8,906 nucleotides of DNA from an uncultured Methylococcaceae bacterium. Lineage in GTDB: Bacteria > Pseudomonadota > Gammaproteobacteria > Methylococcales > Methylococcaceae. The notes under the pieces were generated by a model. The model searched no databases and was not told the origin of the DNA. It saw only the letters and a list, made by a program, of their open reading frames with translations. Shown one piece after another: positions 1-5,339 of this stretch. A program made the translations under genes and the position numbers. The stretch's first letter is position 1. Each line of letters opens with the position of its first letter. The stretch covers positions 1 to 8,906 of the forward strand of contig CAIVXW010000428.1 of assembly GCA_903910005.1 (NCBI GenBank), written 5' to 3'.

Positions 1-178
1 AATCATCCCCCTCGCGCAATTAGAGATGTTCGTGAGCAAGGCATCCCTATCGAAATGTTTCGTGTCACCGGGTCAGATGCAAGGAAAATTGCGGCGTATA
101 GATGAGGAGCATACTCCCGAACTTGCCCAATCTGCGGTAACTCAAGCCTATTGGCAGGCACTAGCCTCAGGCAACTGA
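1..178 (+). pseudogene. Truncated 3' end of a plus-strand gene, possibly an HNH restriction endonuclease remnant
   Basis: Frame 1 is open from the window edge to a TGA at 103-105 and reads as 34 residues containing RAIRDVREQGIP and a terminal KIAAYR. From memory, this resembles the winged-helix N-terminal part of HNH-type restriction endonucleases, where the same stretch continues into a long nuclease domain. No HNH nuclease motif follows here. Frame 2 is also open, from base 2 to a double stop (TGA TGA, 176-181). Its last part, from about base 98, looks protein-like (DEEHTPELAQSAVTQAYW). A frameshift near 97-105 could therefore join the two frames. The segment is convergent with rluB, appears less GC-rich than the rest, and shows no clear terminator hairpin up to 198. 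The family call rests on motif memory only. It could instead be the end of an unrelated small gene in frame 2. Confidence 0.4.
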
Positions 179-198
179 TGATGAAGGGTTCCTGCCGG

Positions 199-1065
199 TC
201 AGTTGCGTGATTTACGCCGGGGCAGCACAGGCCGCTCAAACGGGTTGGCGATTGTTTCGGGTGGCAGTTCCACCGATTGCAGTAACCGGTTGACTTCATC
301 CGGCGGCAATTCCATAAAGGTACGCGCCCGCAGGCGGGGGGGCAGGGTAATGTCGCCAAAGCGGATTCGCATCAAGCGGCTGACGACGACTCCCTGGGAT
401 TCCCACAATCGCCGGACGATACGGTTGCGTCCTTCCCGCAGGGTGACGTGATACCAGTGGTTGGCACCCTCGCCACCTGCGTCCTGGATGGTCTCGAAAC
501 GGGCCTCGCCGTCTTCCAGCGTCACGCCACGCCGCAAGCGGGCCAGCATCTCTTCACCGGGAGTACCCAGTATCCGCACCGCATATTCGCGCTCCATCTG
601 GCGTGAGGGGTGCATCATGCGATTGGCCAGTTCTCCGTTCGAGGTGACCAGTAACAAACCCTGGGTATTGATGTCCAGTCGGCCTATGGCAATCCAGCGG
701 CCCCGCAGTAGCCGGGGCAATTGAGTAAATACTACCGGTCGCCCTTCCGGATCACGCCGACTGACGATTTCACCGGTGGGTTTGTGATAAACGAGTACGC
801 GGGTGGGTATTTCCAGCCGACCGTCCAGATTGAGTACCTGACCATTGAGTATCAGACGGTCACCTGCCTTGTAGCGGTCGCCCAGTTGGGCGATGCCGCC
901 ATTGAGGACAATGCGCCCATGCCGGATCCATTGCTCGATTTCACGGCGGGAGCCGTAACCGAGCTGGGCCAGCAGTTTCTGGATACGTTCGCCGGTTTCA
1001 TCCGGGGGCGGGAGGGTTTTTTTGTTGGTTTGGGTGGGTTGAGGGCGTTGGGGTTTGATCGACAT
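199..1065 (-). CDS. rluB: 23S rRNA pseudouridine synthase RluB
   Basis: RluB converts a uridine in the peptidyl-transferase region of 23S rRNA (U2605 in E. coli) to pseudouridine. From the ATG at 1065 the protein has 288 residues. A disordered, proline-rich N-terminus is followed by an S4 RNA-binding domain from about residue 26 (ERIQKLLAQLGYGSRREIE). The RsuA/RluB-type catalytic domain contains GRLDINTQGLLL, with the catalytic aspartate at about residue 131, then MHPSRQMEREYAVR and EGRNRIVRRLWES. It aligns closely with E. coli RluB but lacks the long basic/glycine-rich C-terminal tail. The start is uncertain: an in-frame TTG at 1095 would add 10 residues. The ATG has only C-rich sequence before it and no Shine-Dalgarno. 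Both starts lie inside scpB (68 or 98 bp overlap), which suggests translational coupling. Placement directly after scpAB is common and supports RluB over RluE. Confidence 0.95.
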   Translation of the reverse strand: MSIKPQRPQPTQTNKKTLPPPDETGERIQKLLAQLGYGSRREIEQWIRHGRIVLNGGIAQLGDRYKAGDRLILNGQVLNLDGRLEIPTRVLVYHKPTGEIVSRRDPEGRPVVFTQLPRLLRGRWIAIGRLDINTQGLLLVTSNGELANRMMHPSRQMEREYAVRILGTPGEEMLARLRRGVTLEDGEARFETIQDAGGEGANHWYHVTLREGRNRIVRRLWESQGVVVSRLMRIRFGDITLPPRLRARTFMELPPDEVNRLLQSVELPPETIANPFERPVLPRRKSRN

Positions 1066-1621
1066 GGGGGGAAGACGGTTTTTTTTCCAGTTCAAGCTGG
1101 GTAATGAATTCCTGCAGGGGCGGCAGGTCTGCCAGACTCTTCAGGTTGAAATGATCCAGAAAGTCAGGGGTGGTTGCCAGTAGTTCGGGGCGGCCTGGGA
1201 CTTCCTTGTGGCCAACCACCCGAATCCAGGCCCGTTCCTGCAGGGTGCGGGTGATGCTACTGCTGACGGCCACTCCCCGGATCTCTTCGATTTCGCCCCG
1301 GGTGACCGGCTGCCGGTAGGCGATGATGGCCAGGGTTTCCATCAGGGCACGGGAATAACGGCCCGGACGCTCCTCGAACAGGTGGGTGAGCCAGGGGGAG
1401 TAGCAGGCTTTCACCTGCAGGCGATAACCGGTGGCGACTTCGCGCAGTTCACAGGGACGTTGCTCAAACCGGTTGGCCAGTTCGGCCAGAGCCCGTTGCA
1501 GGGTGTCGTGATCCGGGCAATCGGTTTCGGCAAACAATGCGGCAAAATCGTCCAGATTCAGCGGTCTGCCCGCAGCCAGCAGGGCGGCTTCCAGGATATC
1601 CGGCAGGGCTGGTTCAGTCAT
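998..1621 (-). CDS. scpB: Segregation and condensation protein B
   Basis: ScpB is the winged-helix partner that binds the ScpA kleisin and, with SMC, forms the condensin complex acting in chromosome compaction and segregation. The product has 207 residues. The N-terminal winged-helix region (about 5-80) is followed by the hallmark SRALMETLAIIAYRQPVTRGE at about 90-110, then EIRGV, VVGHKEVPGRPELLATT and FLDHFNLKSLADLPPL. The last ~38 residues are a low-complexity tail rich in proline, threonine and glutamine. I chose the ATG at 1621 over an in-frame upstream start at 1672, because 1621 has a strong Shine-Dalgarno and gives a normal N-terminus. It overlaps the end of scpA by 8 bp. The tail is encoded in sequence shared with the rluB 5' end. 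Confidence 0.96.
   Translation of the reverse strand: MTEPALPDILEAALLAAGRPLNLDDFAALFAETDCPDHDTLQRALAELANRFEQRPCELREVATGYRLQVKACYSPWLTHLFEERPGRYSRALMETLAIIAYRQPVTRGEIEEIRGVAVSSSITRTLQERAWIRVVGHKEVPGRPELLATTPDFLDHFNLKSLADLPPLQEFITQLELEKKPSSPHVDQTPTPSTHPNQQKNPPAPG
1004..1053 (+). other. G-quadruplex-type motif on the template strand of scpB/rluB
   Basis: The plus strand carries GGG-T-GGG-TTGA-GGG-CGTT-GGGG at 1032-1053, a canonical four-tract G4 pattern. It is preceded by three more G-tracts at 1004-1016 (GGGGGCGGGAGGG) and followed by a G6 run at 1066-1071. The mRNA here is the C-rich complement and codes for proline-rich tails in both overlapping genes, which may fully explain the composition. 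Confidence 0.55.
1079..1086 (-). other. A8 homopolymer within scpB just ahead of the rluB ATG
   Basis: In the mRNA sense an A8 run follows CTGG in the scpB codons GAA AAA AAA CCG, 13 nt upstream of the rluB ATG. The rluB frame is open across it. Loss of one A in the transcript, or a +1 ribosomal shift, would carry scpB translation into rluB. It is a possible slippage site, not a demonstrated one. Confidence 0.4.
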
Positions 1622-2456
1622 GTGCGGCTCCTCCGCCCGGGGCAAGTACCCACACATGGCCCAGGGGTTCATCCTGGACGATGCGAATCAATCGCTCACG
1701 GGCCAGTTCCAGTATGGCCAGAAATGAAACCACCACGCCCTGCCGACCTTCGTGCCGTTCAAACAGATGGGTGAAGGGAATCCGGGTCTGATTGCCCAAC
1801 CGGGCCAGAATGCTCGACATTCGCTCCCGTACCGACAACGGTTCCCGCTGGATAGAGTGGTGACTCAGTCGTTCGCTGTTACGCAGCACTGCGCGGAAAG
1901 CGGCCAGCAGATCCTCAAGCTCAATCGCCGGATAAACTTTCTGTACCGTGATGGCACCGGTATCGACCGTGGTTTGAAAATAATCCCGCCCGCATTGCGG
2001 CAGTGCCTCCAGGGTTTCAGCTGCCTGTTTGAACCGCTCGTATTCATGCAGTCGCCTGACCAGTTCGGCCCTGGGATCCTCTGCCTCCTGCGGGCTTTCA
2101 GCCGGTTTGGGCAGCAACATTCTCGATTTGATCTCGGCCAGTATGGCCGCCATCAGCAGGTATTCTGCGGCCAGCTCCATGCGGAGTTCCGTCATCATTC
2201 CGATGTAGGTGAGGTACTGTCGGGTAATGTCGGCCACGGGAATGTCCAGTATGGAGAGGTTCTGGCGACGAATCAGGTACAGCAGCAGATCCAGCGGCCC
2301 TTCAAAGGTTTCCAGGAATACTTCCAGCGCGTCCGGTGGAATGTAAAGGTCTTCGGGTAGCTCACGGTAGGGCGTTCCGTTGACCAGGGCGCAGGCGGAC
2401 GGCTGCGCCGGGTCGGGCGGTTGGTCTGAGGCTGGCGGGGACGGTTGCTGATTCAC
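1614..2456 (-). CDS. scpA: Segregation and condensation protein A (kleisin)
   Basis: ScpA is the kleisin that bridges SMC heads and binds ScpB in the bacterial condensin. The product has 280 residues. A proline-rich, probably disordered leader (about 1-42) precedes the conserved SMC-neck-binding helices EVFLETFEGPLDLLLYLI at about 45-62, then ILDIPVADITRQYL and MELAAEYLLMAAILAEIKSRMLLP. The middle region binds ScpB, and the C-terminal winged helix runs from about 207 (LSVRERMSSIL) to FLAILELARE and IVQDEPLGHVWV. The start is a GTG at 2456 in a GTGA overlap with the stop of the upstream protease gene. Only a weak GGCCGG lies upstream, so translation probably depends on reinitiation. The long leader leaves room for a somewhat later true start, although I saw no better one. 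Confidence 0.95.
   Translation of the reverse strand: MNQQPSPPASDQPPDPAQPSACALVNGTPYRELPEDLYIPPDALEVFLETFEGPLDLLLYLIRRQNLSILDIPVADITRQYLTYIGMMTELRMELAAEYLLMAAILAEIKSRMLLPKPAESPQEAEDPRAELVRRLHEYERFKQAAETLEALPQCGRDYFQTTVDTGAITVQKVYPAIELEDLLAAFRAVLRNSERLSHHSIQREPLSVRERMSSILARLGNQTRIPFTHLFERHEGRQGVVVSFLAILELARERLIRIVQDEPLGHVWVLAPGGGAAHD
1628..1634 (-). promoter_or_regulatory. Shine-Dalgarno of scpB
   Basis: The mRNA-sense sequence GGAGGAG lies 6 nt before the ATG at 1621, inside the last codons of scpA. It is the strongest ribosome binding site seen in this gene row and decides the scpB start in favour of 1621 over the in-frame start at 1672. Confidence 0.85.
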
Positions 2457-3100
2457 TGACCGGCCAGACTGAACACGAATCCCTGTACCAGTTCCAGCGG
2501 GCCATCCAGCAGGGTTGACAGGGTACCGGTAGCCATCAGGGCCAGCAGAATATAAAACCCGTAGGGTTCAATGCGGCTGTAGGGTTCGGCCAGATGGTGT
2601 GGCAACAAACCGGTGACGATGCGCCCGCCGTCCAGTGGTGGCAGGGGCAACAGGTTCAGTACCATCAGTACCGCATTGATGACGATGCCGGCCACACTCA
2701 TCAGTTCCAGCGGCTTGCGGAGGTAGTCAAACTCAAGACCAGTGGCAATCCGCAGCAGGAGTGCCCAGACAATCGCCATCAGCAGGTTGGCCAGTGGCCC
2801 GGCCACGGCGACCAGGGCCATGTCCCGTTTGGGATTGCGTAGCCGGTCAAAATCAACCGGTACCGGTTTGGCCCAGCCAAACATGAAACCGCCAAGCAGC
2901 AGCAACACGCCCGGTACGACCAGGGTGCCGATAACATCAATGTGATGCATCGGGTTGAGTGACAGACGGCCCAACCGGGCCGCCGTGTTGTCTCCCAGCC
3001 ATTTGGCAGCGAGACCGTGAGCCACTTCATGCAGGGTGATGGCAAAAATCACCGGCAGAATCCAGACAGAGATACGTTGTACGGCTGTTAATTCGTCCAT
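2453..3100 (-). CDS. Site-2 protease family (M50) integral membrane metalloprotease
   Basis: This is a 215-residue polytopic membrane protein of the short M50/site-2 protease group. The zinc-binding HEVAH motif is at residues 24-28 inside the first hydrophobic helix. The third metal ligand is expected at D157 in LNLLPLPPLDGGR. Other family signatures are LNPMHHIDVIGT (about 48-59), GWAKPVPVD (75-83) and GPLANLLMA (101-109). Hydrophobic segments lie near 10-30, 55-76, 94-118, 135-153 and 180-198. There is no PDZ domain, so it is not RseP; it is the compact type often found near scpA. Its substrate is unknown. The ATG at 3100 follows a 30 bp gap after yciO with no recognisable Shine-Dalgarno (the bases just before it read TACTCCT). 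All catalytic residues are present, so it is probably active. Confidence 0.92.
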   Translation of the reverse strand: MDELTAVQRISVWILPVIFAITLHEVAHGLAAKWLGDNTAARLGRLSLNPMHHIDVIGTLVVPGVLLLLGGFMFGWAKPVPVDFDRLRNPKRDMALVAVAGPLANLLMAIVWALLLRIATGLEFDYLRKPLELMSVAGIVINAVLMVLNLLPLPPLDGGRIVTGLLPHHLAEPYSRIEPYGFYILLALMATGTLSTLLDGPLELVQGFVFSLAGQ

Positions 3101-3130
3101 AGGAGTATTGGTTCAAGGGTTGCGGGCAGA

Positions 3131-3748
3131 CTAGAGGGAAGGAACCTCGCCTGCTCCCTGGCGAATGATTTCCGGTGTGCCCTCGGTAAAACCCAGGATG
3201 GTGCTGGGGCGATAGGGCACAATCCCGGCGTCGATGATGAGGCTCAGTTCTTTTTCAAGCCGGTCACGGATGTCTTCCGGATCGGTCATGGGTTCTTCAT
3301 CACCCGGCAGTATGAGGGTCGAATTGAACAGGGGTTCACCCAGTTCTTCCAGCAAGGCCATGGTAATGGGATTATCCGGCAGACGGATGCCGATGGTTTT
3401 CTTTTTGGGGTGCTGCAAACGGCGTGGTGTTTCCCGGGTGGCCTTGAGGATGAAGGTAAAGGGGCCGGGTATCAGGGATTTGATCAACCTGAAGGCCTCG
3501 TTGTCAATTTTGGCAAAGGTGGCGGTCTGCGACATGTCGCGGCAAATCAGGGTGAAATTGTGTTGTTCGTCCAGTTGGCGGATGCGACGTATCCGTTCCA
3601 GGGCTTCCTTGCCGTCAAGACAACATCCCAGGGCGTAGGAGGTGTCGGTTGGATAGGCGATGACCCCTCCCTCGCGCAGGATATCAACGCTGCGGCGTAT
3701 CAGTCGAGGCTGGGGAGACAGGGGGTGTATGTTGAAGTATTGGGCCAT
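3131..3748 (-). CDS. yciO: YciO-type Sua5/YrdC family protein
   Basis: This member of the Sua5/YrdC/YciO superfamily has 205 residues, the usual length for YciO. The superfamily makes threonylcarbamoyl-AMP for tRNA t6A synthesis. YciO itself is a paralogue whose cellular role is less certain. Visible motifs are YPTDTSYALGC (32-42), a basic RIRRIRQL segment (52-59), NFTLICRD (64-71), PGPFTFILKAT (94-104), RRLQHPKKKTIGIRLP (109-124), FNSTL (141-145) and PSTIL (181-185). The N-terminus (MAQYFNIHPLSPQPRLI) and several internal stretches match E. coli YciO much better than TsaC. The ATG at 3748 lies 24 bp after the preceding gene with no strong Shine-Dalgarno. In E. coli the neighbour is the PHP-domain nuclease gene trpH. 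Here an unrelated TIM-barrel gene sits beside it. Confidence 0.93.
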   Translation of the reverse strand: MAQYFNIHPLSPQPRLIRRSVDILREGGVIAYPTDTSYALGCCLDGKEALERIRRIRQLDEQHNFTLICRDMSQTATFAKIDNEAFRLIKSLIPGPFTFILKATRETPRRLQHPKKKTIGIRLPDNPITMALLEELGEPLFNSTLILPGDEEPMTDPEDIRDRLEKELSLIIDAGIVPYRPSTILGFTEGTPEIIRQGAGEVPSL

Positions 3749-3772
3749 GCGGGGGTCTACCGTGGTTCAGTG

Positions 3773-4588
3773 TCATGATCGGTCAGGTCTGGCGGCCAGA
3801 ACCCCGGTGTGATTGGCAATGGCCTCTCCGGTTTTGACTTCAAAAATCTTGACGGCCTCCGGCAGACGCCGTTCCACTTCCCAGTAAGCCAGCGGATAGC
3901 CAAACGGGTTGTAGTCACCGTCCGGATCGGCGATGCCCCGGTTTTTTGCCTCGGCCAGGGATAAATGCTCGTCACCGAAACCGCTGTTGGCGTGCAGGTG
4001 ACAATGAATGGCCAGTCCTGTGGACAGGAGTTCTGCGGAAAAATCAAGCCACTCGGTCAGGCTTTCACTGGACCACAGTTTGGCGTGGCCTATGTCAAAA
4101 CAGAAATGCAGGCGTTTGAGGCCCAAACGGTGAATGGATTCAAACAGGGCGCGGTAAAAGCCGATGGGCTGGTAGTCATTTTCAATATGCAGTCGGTAAT
4201 CGTGCTGCTCACACAGGGCTTCGGCCCGTTGCAGGTTGTCCGCAATGCGTTGTCTGAGGGCACCGGCCTGCGACTGACGCGACGTGGTCGGGTAGTTTGA
4301 GACATGGACGATGGAATAGCGACTGCCCATGCGCCGGGCCTGTTCGATGTGGGCGGCAAAGGCGGTTCCGGTCTCGTGCAGGTTGTGGATGTGCATCCGG
4401 TTCTGGTTGCTGTGGGCATTGACCCGGACGCCGGTTCCGGCCAGCCGTTCGGTGATTCGATCCTGCGCGGCGGTCTCGTTGAAATAACAACCCACTTCCA
4501 GTGGACTGCCGGTTGCGATGACATAATCCAGCACGGTTTCAAACTCTGAAGGATTACGGTCGACGATTTTCAGGCCAAAATTGTTCAT
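3773..4588 (-). CDS. Xylose isomerase-like TIM-barrel enzyme (sugar phosphate isomerase/epimerase family), substrate unknown
   Basis: The 271-residue soluble protein has the features of the AP-endonuclease-2/xylose-isomerase-like TIM barrel. Probable metal ligands and active-site residues are visible at strand ends: E31 in LEVGCY, H59 in NAHSN, H66/H68 in MHIHNL, H95 in IVHVSN, E136 in HIEND, D165 and H168 in CFDIGHAK, H197/H199 in HCHLHAN, D206-H208 in GDEHL, and E250 in FEVK. This set is typical of divalent-metal isomerases, epimerases and endonucleases of the fold, so activity is likely but the substrate cannot be read from sequence. The N-terminus (NNFGLKIVDRNPSEFETVLDY) has no signal peptide. 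The ATG at 4588 has an AGGAG at good spacing. It lies 15 bp after the secretin-like gene and 24 bp before yciO. An endonuclease IV-type DNA repair role cannot be excluded but is not favoured. Confidence 0.82.
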   Translation of the reverse strand: MNNFGLKIVDRNPSEFETVLDYVIATGSPLEVGCYFNETAAQDRITERLAGTGVRVNAHSNQNRMHIHNLHETGTAFAAHIEQARRMGSRYSIVHVSNYPTTSRQSQAGALRQRIADNLQRAEALCEQHDYRLHIENDYQPIGFYRALFESIHRLGLKRLHFCFDIGHAKLWSSESLTEWLDFSAELLSTGLAIHCHLHANSGFGDEHLSLAEAKNRGIADPDGDYNPFGYPLAYWEVERRLPEAVKIFEVKTGEAIANHTGVLAARPDRS

Positions 4589-4592
4589 GTCA

Positions 4593-4597
4593 CTCCT
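4593..4597 (-). promoter_or_regulatory. Shine-Dalgarno of the TIM-barrel gene
   Basis: AGGAG in the mRNA sense lies 4 nt before the ATG at 4588, within the 15 bp gap after the secretin-like gene. It supports independent initiation of this gene. Confidence 0.7.
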
Positions 4598-4603
4598 GGG
4601 GGG

Positions 4604-5335
4604 TTATGGGAGGTCGGCATCCAGATCGTCGACCTTGAGGTAAAGGCTCTGCTCGCGGGACGGGGTAGCGTAATGGCGAACCGTGCCATCGCCGTACCCG
4701 ACGGACGGTCGATCTGCCTCGCCACCCAGTCTGGCCCATGCGCCCGCCGCCACCCTGAGGGTGGTACGGGCATAGGCAGAGCGGGTGGAAACCGGTTCCA
4801 CCTCAATGACGACCTGATCCCCCAGCAGGCGGGGCGTTACCTGAAATCCCTGGCTCGGCGGCGTTCCGGCTGGCTGTAACGGAACCGGCGGGTAAAAACC
4901 GGGCAGAGGCCGGGCCGGGCGGGTGTCCGGTTCGAGGCTGCGGAACAGGGCCGGTTTGCCGTCGAGGGTTTGTACCTCGATGATGGCGGCCCGCTGACGA
5001 CGCGGGGGCAAACGGTAAACGTGACGGTCGAATCCCTCATCCGGTGGTTGATCCGCCTGCATGATGCTGATCCGCAGGCGATGACGGGGTTTATCCAGTT
5101 TGACAATCCACTCCCGCAGCAGGGCGGCCCGGGCCGGACTGGCCTGGATCAGCAGTTCGGAACCACCGGGCAGGATGACCTCACCCGCTTCCAGCAAGGG
5201 TTGCAGCACGGGTAACAGTTCCTCCGCCGGCTGATGGTGCAGGGTCACGCTGGCAATGGGGGACGATGCGGCCAGGCTGACTGGAGACACCGGCAGAAGT
5301 CCGGACAGCAGCAACAGAACCGGGTAAAACGGCAT
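4604..5335 (-). CDS. Exported mini-secretin-like protein (NolW/secretin N-terminal type), no pore domain
   Basis: The 243-residue product starts with a signal peptide (MPFYPVLLLLSGLLPVSPVSLAA, probable cleavage after residue 22 or 23, no lipobox cysteine), so it is probably periplasmic. Residues 28-92 look like a secretin short N-domain (NolW-like): VTLHHQPAEELLPVLQPLL, ILPGGSELLIQA, then LREWIVKLDKPRHRLRISI. The second half contains VQTLDGKPALFRS, GFQVTPRLLGDQVVIEVEP and TTLRVAAGAWARLGG. These resemble the opening of the secretin beta domain, but the long amphipathic pore region is missing, so it cannot form a standard outer-membrane channel. I place the start at the ATG at 5335. Upstream in-frame codons lie within glgA in another frame and would hide the signal peptide. 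The gap to glgA is 4 bp. The function is unknown; the secretin relation rests on motif resemblance. Confidence 0.75.
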   Translation of the reverse strand: MPFYPVLLLLSGLLPVSPVSLAASSPIASVTLHHQPAEELLPVLQPLLEAGEVILPGGSELLIQASPARAALLREWIVKLDKPRHRLRISIMQADQPPDEGFDRHVYRLPPRRQRAAIIEVQTLDGKPALFRSLEPDTRPARPLPGFYPPVPLQPAGTPPSQGFQVTPRLLGDQVVIEVEPVSTRSAYARTTLRVAAGAWARLGGEADRPSVGYGDGTVRHYATPSREQSLYLKVDDLDADLP

Positions 5336-5339
5336 GGGA

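Noticed and set aside
106..198. Possible terminator between the left fragment and rluB
   Set aside because: Only short GCCT/AGGC repeats with 4 bp stems or impossible loops were found (around 146-171), with no U-run on either strand.
3..359. Minus-strand 118-codon frame overlapping the rluB 3' end
   Set aside because: It lies over confirmed rluB coding sequence in another frame and its sequence shows no family features.
1208..2360. Plus-strand open frames of 188 and 202 codons opposite scpB and scpA
   Set aside because: They are antisense to two well-supported genes, have no recognisable domain or clear ribosome binding site, and have glutamine/glycine-rich composition typical of antisense shadows.
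2855..2868. Perfect 14 bp palindrome AACCGGTACCGGTT
   Set aside because: It lies in the M50 gene and encodes the conserved KPVPV segment of the family, so coding constraint explains it. I saw no second copy.
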